Source: Salibacterium qingdaonense
Lineage (GTDB): Bacteria > Bacillota > Bacilli > Bacillales > Marinococcaceae
Length of the DNA stretch: 64,000 nucleotides
Reading direction: 5' to 3'
NCBI RefSeq assembly: GCF_900114715.1
Contig: NZ_FOTY01000011.1
Coordinates: 29,449 to 93,448 of the forward strand
Shown here: in pieces, positions 26,244 through 34,618 of the stretch
How positions within the stretch are numbered: position 1 is the stretch's first letter
Layout: each line of letters opens with the position of its first letter
Translations under genes and position numbers: made by a program
The notes under the pieces: model-generated
The model's input: only the letters and a program-made list of their open reading frames with translations
What the model was told of the DNA's origin: nothing
The model's database searches: none

Positions 26244-28244
26244 CTAAAACTGAAACACGACGATCTGGTGGCCGCGGACTTCGGGTATCGTAACGCTCAC
26301 CGCGCCTCTGTCATATGAAAAGGACAGCTTTTCTTCCGAGGGGGCAAGGTACACCTGCTGCGGCGTTTCGTCCACCCGGTGGGACACGGTTATTCCGTAC
26401 AGCGGAATGACATCTTCGAGCACGTCCAGCCCTTCCGCCCGGCGCTGGTGGATGTAGTGCAGTACGTGAAGCATCCGGCGGTTCTTATCCGGCTGGTCAT
26501 TGATCGTGATCTGCGCTGTGGAAGGGAGATTTGTCTTGAGAACCGGTTCAGGGAGCAGAGCATCGATGCACTGCGCCGCGAGCTGTTTGTACGCGCGGGT
26601 TCCATAGCGCCGGTACGATTCAAACACGGGATGAGCCAGATACATCACCGCCCCGTCCCGAACGATCGCCGGATCAGCTGTGACGTCATCCACCGGCGTA
26701 TGAAAGTGGGACATATACGTCGTCCGGGTGCGGTTGAAATAGGGGCGCTGCACATAAGCCAGCACATCGGCACCGGGGGAGGCTTCCACCCTGCTGCCCC
26801 GTTCATAAAACACCTGCGCCGTATCCGGCAGGTCTTCAAACGCGTCCGCCATATTTATGTAATCCGGGGAATACGGCAGGTCCCCTTTATACTGCAGCCC
26901 GGCCGGAACCTCCCGTACCCCGGCTTCATTCAACCCGGAACGGTGGGACAGAAGAAGCTTGCCGCCCTGCTTGATAAACGCGTTGATCTTCTCCAAAAGC
27001 GTATCGGAAAACGGGACATGGTCCGGCGCGATAATCAGCCGTACCCGTGAAAAATCCGACGCTTCATCCAGGAGGCAGAACGGACGCCGCAGCTCTGTGA
27101 GCATGCGCATCGCCCCTTCATCGCTGAAGCTGGACGGTTCGTTTGCCACCCCTTCGGATACCTGGGACATCAGCACACCGATCTCATCTGCCGGACGCAC
27201 GTCCCGGCACCATTCTTCTTTTTCTGCCGCTTGTTTATACACATCCCCAATCAAACGATACGTTTCCTTATCAAGAGCGCCGCGCGGATGAAGCTGGTCA
27301 CCAATCACGCAGCCCGCGCCGTGCGCCATCATCAGAAAACATTCATACTCAAGCGCCGCCTGATTTTTCAGACTGCCAAAATCCCCCCACATCGTGTGAA
27401 ACCGTCCGGTCATGCCGGTAAAAGGACTGTTGAGCGTTTTATAAAACGCGGCATACAATGGAAAATGATTGTATCCCCAGAGACCCCCGGGAAGCGATTC
27501 GATGTCCACATGCGTCATCCATGCCATTTCCGGCCGGATTCCGGCTTCTGCATTCCTATCCAGCCGAACACGCCCGTTGAAAAAAACCGGCAGATCCGGT
27601 TTCACAGCGTGAACGGCCTCTTCCAGCCGCTCCATCGTCTTTCGTTCTGTAATCAGACTATGCCGGAGCAGATCTTCTGTATCTTCCGGATCCATCCCCA
27701 GCACATCCATCTGCTCGAGACAGTACGGACATACGCAGCCCGGTCTCGTCTGGTGGACAATATCGAAAAAAACACCATCCAGATGATAACCCCGGACAAA
27801 CTCCTTTGTATGCGTTTCCAAATAATCGACATAAGGACTGTTCATGCAGAGCCACTTCCAGCCCGCGGCATCACGGTTATCTTCGCTGCCAAGAGGCGTT
27901 TTCCCAACCAGCTTTCCGTCCCGGTCCACCTGGCGCCAGTCATTATTCTCCGCCGCAAGCTCGTCCCACACTATCGTCGTGTACACCGGCACCCGGATAC
28001 CGCGGGCGTGACAGGCGTCAATCATTTCCCCAAGCATATCCCGCCGCAGGGACGGATGCTCCGTACCGATGCGGGTCGGATAATAAGAATACCCGTGATG
28101 GCACTTTGCAAACACTGTGACGGAATCGATAAAACTATCATGCAGCACGTTGGCAAACGCTTCCGGATCAAAATCCCGCCCCACATCCGGAATGTGCGGC
28201 GACGTATGAAAATCCAGATGCACCTGCCGGAAGCCAGCACTCAT
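26244..28244 (-). CDS. Putative glycoside hydrolase (GHL6-like barrel with beta-galactosidase trimerisation domain)
   Basis: About 666 aa from the ATG at 28244 (AAAGGAG upstream); the GTG at 28253 abuts that site and is less likely. The N-terminal TIM-barrel part (about 1-340) starts FRQVHLDFHTSPHIPD and includes YHLDGVFFDIV and CVCPYCLEQM, as in hypothetical glycosyl hydrolase family 6 proteins. A Rossmann-like trimerisation domain (about 345-550) follows, with LIIAPDHVPFSD and a beta C-terminus. No signal peptide, so intracellular. Substrate is unknown; fucosidase- or galactosidase-like activity is only a guess. It ends 14 bp from the tandem array. Confidence 0.7.
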   Translation of the reverse strand: MSAGFRQVHLDFHTSPHIPDVGRDFDPEAFANVLHDSFIDSVTVFAKCHHGYSYYPTRIGTEHPSLRRDMLGEMIDACHARGIRVPVYTTIVWDELAAENNDWRQVDRDGKLVGKTPLGSEDNRDAAGWKWLCMNSPYVDYLETHTKEFVRGYHLDGVFFDIVHQTRPGCVCPYCLEQMDVLGMDPEDTEDLLRHSLITERKTMERLEEAVHAVKPDLPVFFNGRVRLDRNAEAGIRPEMAWMTHVDIESLPGGLWGYNHFPLYAAFYKTLNSPFTGMTGRFHTMWGDFGSLKNQAALEYECFLMMAHGAGCVIGDQLHPRGALDKETYRLIGDVYKQAAEKEEWCRDVRPADEIGVLMSQVSEGVANEPSSFSDEGAMRMLTELRRPFCLLDEASDFSRVRLIIAPDHVPFSDTLLEKINAFIKQGGKLLLSHRSGLNEAGVREVPAGLQYKGDLPYSPDYINMADAFEDLPDTAQVFYERGSRVEASPGADVLAYVQRPYFNRTRTTYMSHFHTPVDDVTADPAIVRDGAVMYLAHPVFESYRRYGTRAYKQLAAQCIDALLPEPVLKTNLPSTAQITINDQPDKNRRMLHVLHYIHQRRAEGLDVLEDVIPLYGITVSHRVDETPQQVYLAPSEEKLSFSYDRGAVSVTIPEVRGHQIVVFQF

Positions 28245-28385
28245 TCGACCCACTCCTTTCCATTTTACAGTCTCCCCTCTTACTTCAACTTGTCTCTCCT
28301 GTTTCCTTTAAAAAATTTTTATATGTGCAACAGGATATGAAAGACCTCCTCTTCGTTTTCCATTGCCTGCATGTTGAAACTCGAA

Positions 28386-28438
28386 ATTAAGTATTCCATT
28401 CGTTTCTTTCCATAAGCCGCCGAATGGAATTTCTTAAT
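28386..28438. repeat. Imperfect inverted repeat in the intergenic region before the glycan cluster
   Basis: ATTAAGTATTCCATTCG (28386-28402) pairs with CGAATGGAATTTCTTAAT (28421-28438) around a 19-bp loop. No T-run follows, so it is not a typical terminator. The rest of 28245-28620 shows nothing recognisable. Confidence 0.5.
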
Positions 28439-28627
28439 GAAAAGAATGTGTATGTCCAAATTAACGGCTGCACCGTATGCAGTAGAAGGCGGTCAAAATC
28501 CTTAGTCTGCTAGTTCAAAGGATCTGCTCCGCTTCCTCATTCTCTATCACTTTCATAGTCTGTAATCTATGACCTGGTAGGCCTGCGTTTGTTTCCTGAT
28601 CCCGCCGTTTCTCCGGTTGAACGCGGT

Positions 28628-28636
28628 CATACGATA
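28628..28636 (+). promoter_or_regulatory. Sigma-K-like -10 element upstream of the Gfo/Idh gene
   Basis: CATACGATA matches the sigma-K -10 consensus CATANNNTA and would start transcription about 40 bp before the ATG at 28685. It also resembles a sigma-E -10. No convincing AC-type -35 was found. Confidence 0.4.
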
Positions 28637-28684
28637 ACGTAGTACGATTCCATGTACGACTGGAAAAAGGAGGCCGGGTTCACA

Positions 28685-29638
28685 ATGAAGGTCGGAGTTA
28701 TAGGTACCGGAAACATGGGCGAGAATCATATTCGAACGTACAAGTCTTTATCTGATTCCTGTCGTCTGGCTGGAATTTATGATACAAATGAAAAAAGAAA
28801 CCGGCAGATGGCCGAAAACTATAATGTCCCTCCCTTCTATTCGCTGGAGGAGTTATTAGAGGAAGTAGATGCCGTTAGTATTACAGTGCCGACCCCGTTT
28901 CATTACGACGTCGGTCTGCGCTGTATTGAACACAAGGTGCATATGTTGATGGAAAAGCCAATCACTTCCACGGTCCAGGAAGCCAAAACGTTAGTTAAAA
29001 AAGCCGGAGAACAAGATCTCATCCTGCAGGTGGGGCATATCGAATTATTTAACCCGGTCATTCAGACATTAAAAAAAGAAATACAGAATCAGAACGTCAT
29101 CGCTCTCGATACACACCGCTTGTCCCCGTACCAATCAAAATTCAAAGACATTGATGTGGTCCACGATTTAATGATTCATGATCTTTATATCATTAATGAA
29201 CTGATGGAAGACGAATTAAAAGAATTTTATACACTGGGACAGTTAATCGAAACGTCCCCAAAACATGCTATTGTCATTGCTGAGTTTAAACAGGGTGTGG
29301 TGGCGCAGGTCACAGCAAGCCTGCAATCCAACAAAATGATACGTACGGTGCAGGTTTTAACGGAAAAAGCTTATTTTACAGCTGATCTTCTGCGAAATGA
29401 AATTAACATTACTCGTACCGATAAACCAAAAACAAAAGATTTCCCAAGCACCGTAACAAGGACAATACAAATCCCCCCTTTCTATCAACCGTTGATGTTT
29501 CAACTGAAAGAATTTATCTCTTGTATCAAGAACAACACAGAACCGTTGGTAAGTGGAACCGACGGCATCAAATCGCTCACGATTTCCAGTGAAATCAGCG
29601 AAGCGATTAAAAAACAAAAAGGGAATCGTAACTCCTGA
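28685..29638 (+). CDS. Gfo/Idh/MocA oxidoreductase, WbpB/WlbA-like nucleotide-sugar 3-dehydrogenase candidate
   Basis: 317 aa from the ATG at 28685 (AAAAAGGAGGCC upstream; the frame from 28652 reads through this site). Rossmann start MKVGVIGTGNMGENH, conserved EKP in MLMEKPITS, then an alpha/beta domain with DVVHDLMIHDLYIINEL, which is typical of nucleotide-sugar members of the family. In the WbpABEDI pathway this enzyme oxidises C3 of UDP-GlcNAcA. The assignment rests on the presence of matching A, E, D and I homologues within 13 kb. By itself the family has broad specificity. It lies at the left edge of the spore glycan cluster with a sigma-K-like leader element. Confidence 0.75.
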   Translation: MKVGVIGTGNMGENHIRTYKSLSDSCRLAGIYDTNEKRNRQMAENYNVPPFYSLEELLEEVDAVSITVPTPFHYDVGLRCIEHKVHMLMEKPITSTVQEAKTLVKKAGEQDLILQVGHIELFNPVIQTLKKEIQNQNVIALDTHRLSPYQSKFKDIDVVHDLMIHDLYIINELMEDELKEFYTLGQLIETSPKHAIVIAEFKQGVVAQVTASLQSNKMIRTVQVLTEKAYFTADLLRNEINITRTDKPKTKDFPSTVTRTIQIPPFYQPLMFQLKEFISCIKNNTEPLVSGTDGIKSLTISSEISEAIKKQKGNRNS

Positions 29639-29667
29639 TCAGCTGCCAAAAAGGCAGCTGATTTTTT
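29638..29667 (+). terminator. Terminator after the Gfo/Idh gene
   Basis: ATCAGCTGCC (29638-29647) and GGCAGCTGAT (29653-29662) form a perfect stem followed by T6. It begins at the last base of the stop codon. Confidence 0.9.
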
Positions 29668-29737
29668 AAGCAGGATAAGCGCAGAACGCCTGAGGCTGGA
29701 TTTTGAAATCACAGATTTTTCTATGTTCGGATACTAT

Positions 29738-29780
29738 AAAAAAGACCTTAAAACCTGCTTTTTTAAGCAGATTTTAAGGT
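29738..29780 (-). terminator. Terminator of the DUF2642-like gene pair
   Basis: ACCTTAAAACCTGCTT (29745-29760) pairs with AAGCAGATTTTAAGGT (29765-29780), with one mismatch. On the minus strand a T6 run (29738-29743) follows closely. Confidence 0.75.
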
Positions 29781-29850
29781 TCCATCCTTTATATTAAGAG
29801 TGTCAGCATGGGAGCTTTTCTGTGTCCACGATGAGACTTACAGGCATAAA

Positions 29851-30063
29851 CTATGCTGCTGAGGCTGGAAAACGAACGTAGTTGATGCTGTTAATAGAGA
29901 TATACAACCTGTTTCCTGATCCATACCCATTGGTAGTGTCAATGCTGATTAAATTATTGTTAACACTGATCAGTAAGCCTTCGACTAGATTTTCGCCTGT
30001 CGCTATTTCAATTCTTGAACCAAGCCGCGACGCTAATTCTGCAGCAAATGTGTTCTCAAACAA
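29851..30063 (-). CDS. Small DUF2642-like protein, probable spore-surface protein
   Basis: 70 aa with a TTG start 7 nt after AAAGGAGGG. The core IEIATGENLVEGLLISVNNN then ISIDTT...LYISINSINYVRF is an all-beta Sm/PRC-like fold with the G-x-L-x-x-V pattern of DUF2642 proteins, several of which are spore-associated. It is the second gene of an operon with a longer paralogue 14 bp upstream, sharing a promoter that carries the GerE-like box at 30449-30484. A role in the spore coat or crust is inferred from position only. Confidence 0.6.
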   Translation of the reverse strand: MFENTFAAELASRLGSRIEIATGENLVEGLLISVNNNLISIDTTNGYGSGNRLYISINSINYVRFPASAA

Positions 30064-30077
30064 TGTGAAACCCTCCT

Positions 30078-30398
30078 TTAGAGTTCATTTACTGTCTCAA
30101 TATTTCCATAACGGACAAGGACTTGAGACCCCGTGTCGTCTACCAACACAATATAGTCGCTTTGGACGGATAAGAGCGTACCGTCCACCACTCCAAACGG
30201 AGTGGTCACCTCTATCTGTTCTCCTACCAAGGAACACAATACTTCCCACAGTGTTCCAGGTGTATTAGGGGAACATGCGGTGGTGGGGGGAGTATCATTG
30301 TTAGATGACGTCCCCCCTCCGATACTGGCGCTTACATTCGATAACTGGTTAACCAGCTGTTCTATATTTGCGGATGCCGAGGCGTTTACTCTAGCCAT
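30078..30398 (-). CDS. DUF2642-like protein with disordered N-terminus, probable spore-surface protein
   Basis: 106 aa. Residues 1-45 are low-complexity Ser/Asn/Thr/Gly/Pro (GGGTSSNNDTPPTT). The C-terminal 60 residues form the same beta domain as the downstream gene (LVGEQIEVTTPFGVVDGTLL then YIVLVDD...NIETVNEL). A single Cys (TACSPNT) sits at the junction. AAAGGAGG precedes the ATG. It is the first gene of the pair, about 50 bp downstream of a promoter that shares a 36-nt box with the coat-gene promoter at 39873. Late mother-cell expression is therefore likely. Confidence 0.6.
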   Translation of the reverse strand: MARVNASASANIEQLVNQLSNVSASIGGGTSSNNDTPPTTACSPNTPGTLWEVLCSLVGEQIEVTTPFGVVDGTLLSVQSDYIVLVDDTGSQVLVRYGNIETVNEL

Positions 30399-30448
30399 AC
30401 TAATCCTCCTTTCTTCTTTTCAATATATTAGATGCAGGGATAAGAGAT

Positions 30449-30484
30449 ATTGTATAGGGAGACTACTAACTCTTTTGCCTATTT
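30449..30484 (-). promoter_or_regulatory. Sigma-K/GerE-type promoter box (copy 1)
   Basis: Read on the minus strand: AAATAGGC, two variable bases, AAGAGTTAGTAGTCTCCC, then TATACAAT. The first 8 bases fit the GerE core RWWTRGGY exactly. TATACAATA fits a sigma-K -10 (CATANNNTA) with one change. The 36-nt block is conserved except at the two variable bases in the promoter at 39873-39908, which points the other way, 9.4 kb off. Confidence 0.65.
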
Positions 30485-30687
30485 CAAAAAGTTTCCACAG
30501 TTGTCCTCTATTGAAAAAAGCGCAAGTCCCTCTGTAATCCCTCGAGCGGATGGATGCTGAAGCTGAATCCAGAAAACGCTGACATTATCTATAAGAAACA
30601 AAGCAGCGTATTGATGAACCCTCGGGCTCTCCCTGTCATAGATATAACTATTCCCCATCCCACAAGAAAAACAGGAGGGATTACGAA

Positions 30688-31968
30688 GTGAACGATATTA
30701 CCGCTTTACTTTTCGGATATTCGAATAAAAAAACAGTACAACAAGCTCTCTGCTCCCTCGAAAAAATACACCACCGTATAGACATGGTTATGGTTTTGGA
30801 TCCGTCCGTCCAAATTGGAAACGAAACAAAACGACACAGCTTCGATGTTTCCTTTATTCCCGAGCAGGACCCGGGACGCGCTTTGAACCGGATTTTGTCC
30901 TCTATTAAGACGTCCTATGTTTTGTTCTTACACGACGATGACTATTTCTCTTCCACTCTTCAGCCGTCCTATGTAAACCTTGATCCTTATAAATCCGTAA
31001 TGACCGTACCACAGCACATTGGAAAAGCAGTCATTCAGCAGCCGTTCTTGATAAGAACGAATTCCGGCAATCTAAACCCTTTTCCTTCCATCGGCCATCT
31101 CCCTTTTCAAGAAGCGCTGCTGCCTGCCTGGCTCAGCACGTTGGAAAACCATCAAATAACAGCGATCCAAAGAGAAGGATTGAAAAAAATAAATAAAAAC
31201 ACTTCCAAAAGGGAAAGGGAAAAGATTCATTTTTTAACGAAATATAATACAGCTTCCATGGAATCAAAGTCCCCTTCTCTTTCAATTTTTATAGCCAATT
31301 ATAATATGGGATCGTATGTGGAAACCGCATTGCTGTCCTGCATTTTACAGAACGTCCAGCCGGAATCTGTTTTTGTTATCGATGACGGTTCCACAGACGA
31401 TTCCCGCACCCGGCTTTCTGAATGGGAAAATCACCCGCGGGTAACATTCATGGTAAAAGAAAACGGCGGAAAAGCAAGGGCTCTGAATGAGGTCCTCCCT
31501 CACATTTCTACTGAATTTGTGATGGAACTGGATGCAGATGACTGGCTTGATCCGGATGCGGTATCGATTGTGAAACATTATCTTCAGGACCTGCCGGAGC
31601 CAGCATGTGTTTTATATGGGAACCTCCGGCGGTGGAAACAGACAGCTGACGGCGGTGTTTTATATAAAGGACTCTCTAAAGGAAGGCCTGTGCGTGCGAA
31701 AAATGATCTAGTATCCTACCGTTTTCCACTTGGCCCCCGGATCTACCGGACATCTGCGCTGAAACAAATCGGAGGGTTTCCGGTGGTACCCTTTGAACAT
31801 GGAAGACTGTACGAGGACGTCAGTGTTTTAATGAATCTTTTCAAAGAAGCTCCTTTGTTCTTCCAAAATTTCACCGTATACAACGTTCGCGAGCACAAGG
31901 AAAGTATTACAAAAAAAAATCATTCCAAATGGAATGATTTTTATAAATCATGGTTAGATCCCTATTAA
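30688..31968 (+). CDS. Family 2 glycosyltransferase, CgeD-like spore crust glycosyltransferase
   Basis: 426 aa, the same length as B. subtilis CgeD, from a GTG with AGGAGGG upstream. The C-terminal half (about 195-420) is a full GT-A fold: SIFIANYNMGSYVETAL, VIDDGSTDDS (nucleotide-sugar Asp), MELDADDWLD (DXD metal motif) and YEDVSV. The N-terminal half is a second, degenerate GT-A-like unit with LFLHDDDYF. CgeD helps decorate the outermost spore layer in B. subtilis. The leader has a weak CATAGATAT -10-like element (30637). It converges with the aminotransferase gene, overlapping by 4 bp. The donor sugar is unknown. Confidence 0.78.
   Translation: MNDITALLFGYSNKKTVQQALCSLEKIHHRIDMVMVLDPSVQIGNETKRHSFDVSFIPEQDPGRALNRILSSIKTSYVLFLHDDDYFSSTLQPSYVNLDPYKSVMTVPQHIGKAVIQQPFLIRTNSGNLNPFPSIGHLPFQEALLPAWLSTLENHQITAIQREGLKKINKNTSKREREKIHFLTKYNTASMESKSPSLSIFIANYNMGSYVETALLSCILQNVQPESVFVIDDGSTDDSRTRLSEWENHPRVTFMVKENGGKARALNEVLPHISTEFVMELDADDWLDPDAVSIVKHYLQDLPEPACVLYGNLRRWKQTADGGVLYKGLSKGRPVRAKNDLVSYRFPLGPRIYRTSALKQIGGFPVVPFEHGRLYEDVSVLMNLFKEAPLFFQNFTVYNVREHKESITKKNHSKWNDFYKSWLDPY
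31912..31941 (-). terminator. Minus-strand terminator embedded in the 3' end of the cgeD-like gene
   Basis: AAAATCATTCCA and TGGAATGATTTT (about 31916-31941) form a stem that, read on the minus strand, is followed by a run of nine T. It lies inside the convergent coding sequence and should end the dehydrogenase-aminotransferase operon. Confidence 0.65.
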
Positions 31969-33086
31969 TCTTTCTGCTGATCAAAAAATTGGATAACGTT
32001 TGAAATGATATAGTTTTGTTTCTCAATAGAAAGCTCTGGAAAAATAGGGAGAGCCAGAATCCGTTCTGCTGTTTTTTCGGAGACAGGAAACCTCCCTTTT
32101 TGGTATCCCAAATAATGAAAAGCCTTCTGCAGATGAAGAGGAACCGGATAATAGACAGCAGATGCGATGCCGCTCTTCTTCAAATGGGCGGCTAATTCAT
32201 CCCGCTGCGCTGTTTCTATACAGTACTGATGGTACGTCCGTCCCTCCTGCTCCCTCGTTTCCGGAGTCTTGACGTACCGGTTTAACTGTTCGGTATACCG
32301 CTTGGCAATTTCCTTTCTTTTATGCAGAAACAGCTCCAAATATTTGAGCTTCACCAGTAACACCGCCGCCTGCATCTCATCCAGTCTGCTGTTCACACCT
32401 ATGGAAGAATGCTGGTACCTCATGTGACTGCCGTGATTTCGGAGTTCACGAACGTTGTCACAAATATTCTGTTCATTGGTAACAATCATTCCCCCATCTC
32501 CAAGGGCGCCAAGGTTTTTAGACGGGAAGAAAGAGAAGCATCCGACATTTCCAATGCCGCCTGCTTTTTTATCTTCTACCTTCGTTCCTACTGCCTGGCA
32601 TGCATCTTCAATCACTTTCAAGTTGTATTTTTCCGCCAGTGCGAGAATGTCTTCCATGTCCGCTGCTTTTCCGAACAGATGCACGATGATCACTGCTTTG
32701 GTTTTTGGTGTCAACGCTTCTTTTATTTTCTCTGGGTCGATAGTATACGTCTGCTCCTTAATATCTGCAAAAACCGGAACAGCACCAGTTTGGGCAATCG
32801 CTTCTGCTGTTGCAAAAAAAGTGAACGGGGTCGTGATCACTTCATCTCCGGGTCCGATGTTCAACGCTTTTAATGATAAATACAACGCATCGGTTCCGTT
32901 TGCCACCCCAACAGCATAAGCCGTGCCGGTATAGGCAGCGATTTGGTTTTCAAGTTCCTCCCCTTTCGCTCCCAGCACGTATTCCCCACTTTTCAGGACG
33001 GTTTTCATTTCTTTTAGCAGCGGGGCTTTCAACAAATCAATTTCTTTCTGAAGATCCACCATAGGGATAAACTCTGTGCGGTTCAC
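31965..33086 (-). CDS. DegT/DnrJ/EryC1/StrS aminotransferase, WbpE-like
   Basis: 373 aa PLP-dependent sugar aminotransferase from a GTG with GGAGGTGAAAG upstream. Fold type I landmarks: NGTDALYLSLKAL, TPFTFFATAEAI, EDACQAVG and the Schiff-base lysine in FFPSKNLGALGDGG. WbpE converts UDP-3-keto-GlcNAcA to UDP-GlcNAc3NA using glutamate. The gene lies 25 bp downstream of the sugar 6-dehydrogenase gene on the same strand, exactly the partner expected for that pathway. Other sugar aminotransferases of the family cannot be excluded by sequence alone. Confidence 0.85.
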   Translation of the reverse strand: MNRTEFIPMVDLQKEIDLLKAPLLKEMKTVLKSGEYVLGAKGEELENQIAAYTGTAYAVGVANGTDALYLSLKALNIGPGDEVITTPFTFFATAEAIAQTGAVPVFADIKEQTYTIDPEKIKEALTPKTKAVIIVHLFGKAADMEDILALAEKYNLKVIEDACQAVGTKVEDKKAGGIGNVGCFSFFPSKNLGALGDGGMIVTNEQNICDNVRELRNHGSHMRYQHSSIGVNSRLDEMQAAVLLVKLKYLELFLHKRKEIAKRYTEQLNRYVKTPETREQEGRTYHQYCIETAQRDELAAHLKKSGIASAVYYPVPLHLQKAFHYLGYQKGRFPVSEKTAERILALPIFPELSIEKQNYIISNVIQFFDQQKD

Positions 33087-33111
33087 TATCTTTCACCTCC
33101 CGGTCCCCTTG

Positions 33112-34407
33112 TCACAAACCTATTCTTTCGTAGTAAATACCTAAAGCCGTGATGTTTTCCTTGTTTAAGTCGTTTCGTCCATCAAAAATCAGTTTACAAT
33201 TTGTGAAGGCATCAAAAGAAAGAAATTGATATTCATGATGAAAGGCTTGAAGGATGATGGTATCGATTTGGGAAATTTTTTCATCTTCCAGCGATAACGG
33301 GGTCAAATCATACGCGGAAATCTCCTGATCCGTAAACAATGGATCGTTTACGTAAACCCGCGCCTTCCTCTGTTTCAGTGCTTCTGTCAGGAGAAATGTC
33401 GTAGTTTTTGTCGGTTCTTTTACATTTCCTCGATAAGACAACCCCAAAATCAGAACATTTTTATGCTCAAGGGTTTCCAGGTAATCTTCCATTTTGGCAA
33501 CAGCATAGGCTGCCATGCTGTCATTTATCTTTCTCGCCATGGAAGTCAATCCATCCTGCAGTCCTCTTTTTATAAAGAAGTAGGGATAAATGGGAATACA
33601 ATGTCCTCCGACGCCGATTCCAGGAGTGTGAATGTGCGAAAACGGCTGACTATTGCCTGCTTTAACCGCCTCCGAAATGTCTACTCCTTTTTTTTCGGCA
33701 TAGACGGCTAATTCATTGGCAAGCGCGATATTTACATCCCGGTAGACACACTCCGCAGTTTTGGAAAATTCCGCTGTTTCTGCGGAGTCTACTTCTATCA
33801 CCTCACAATGAAGGGATTGTTTATAAAAAGCCGAAGCCGTCTGCAGTCCTTTCCCATTCGTGCCTCCTACTATTTTCGGATAGTGCTGCAGGTCATGGAT
33901 CATTTGATTGGAATATACTCTTTCCGGACTGTATGCTAAATAAAAGTCAGTGCCTGCTTTTAATCCGGAGATGTCTTCAAGCCTCCTGCCAAACCTATTC
34001 CGGGTATCTCCCACAGGAAGCGTCGTTTCAAAAATCACCGTTGTCCCTTTAGTTAATCCCGCTCCTATATCTTCCACCGCTGCATCCATAAACGAGTAAT
34101 CTACCTCATTATCTTCGTTAACTGCCACGGGAACGATGACAACCACCACATCCGCTTCAGCCGCCGCCTCCGGTGTTTGCTGTACTGCCCGCAGCCTGCC
34201 ATTGTGAACAGCCTTATGCACCAGCTGATCCAGTCCTGGTTCATTCTTTACGTGGGAAAATCCTTTATTTACGAGTGCCACGATTTCCTTCTTGCGATCA
34301 GTTCCGATAACATCGAATCCACTATCAGCAAAAACCGCTGCAAGTGTCAGTCCAATTTTCCCTAATCCTACGACAGCGACAGTTTGTGCTGTGTTGTTAT
34401 GATTCAT
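33112..34407 (-). CDS. Nucleotide-sugar 6-dehydrogenase (UDP-GlcNAc/ManNAc dehydrogenase, WbpA-like)
   Basis: 431 aa from the ATG at 34407 (GGGGGGAGAGAC upstream); the frame from 34443 crosses this site. N-terminal NAD domain VAVVGLGKIGLTLA, central helix region, catalytic Cys in GVGGHCIPIYP and the C-terminal domain with ILGLSYRGNVKEPT. It oxidises the C6 hydroxyl of a UDP-HexNAc to the uronic acid. Length fits UDP-GlcNAc 6-dehydrogenase (WbpA) or UDP-ManNAc dehydrogenase (WecC). The presence of B, E, D and I homologues favours WbpA. First gene of a two-gene operon. Confidence 0.88.
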   Translation of the reverse strand: MNHNNTAQTVAVVGLGKIGLTLAAVFADSGFDVIGTDRKKEIVALVNKGFSHVKNEPGLDQLVHKAVHNGRLRAVQQTPEAAAEADVVVVIVPVAVNEDNEVDYSFMDAAVEDIGAGLTKGTTVIFETTLPVGDTRNRFGRRLEDISGLKAGTDFYLAYSPERVYSNQMIHDLQHYPKIVGGTNGKGLQTASAFYKQSLHCEVIEVDSAETAEFSKTAECVYRDVNIALANELAVYAEKKGVDISEAVKAGNSQPFSHIHTPGIGVGGHCIPIYPYFFIKRGLQDGLTSMARKINDSMAAYAVAKMEDYLETLEHKNVLILGLSYRGNVKEPTKTTTFLLTEALKQRKARVYVNDPLFTDQEISAYDLTPLSLEDEKISQIDTIILQAFHHEYQFLSFDAFTNCKLIFDGRNDLNKENITALGIYYERIGL

Positions 34408-34447
34408 GTCTCTCCCCCCTTTTTCCTCTGTTCCTTTCCTCATTTCA

Positions 34448-34456
34448 TACTTTATG
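34448..34456 (-). promoter_or_regulatory. Sigma-K-like -10 element upstream of the 6-dehydrogenase gene
   Basis: On the minus strand CATAAAGTA fits CATANNNTA, about 40 bp before the ATG at 34407. A -35 AC was not clear. Confidence 0.35.
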
Positions 34457-34618
34457 TGGAAATATAGTTGATGACTGGACTATTAGGAGGGTTGGAAGAG
34501 TTTTCGTTATCTCATCCAAAAAGATAGAGAAGACACCCAGCTGCCCCTTCTTCCCCTTCACGGCCGCGCTGATTGAAACCCTGCTTCACAAATCTATTTA
34601 GACATTCTGCCGTTCCTA

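Noticed and set aside
27231..28340. 369-codon plus-strand frame opposite the glycoside hydrolase
   Set aside because: His/Arg/Pro-rich antisense shadow.
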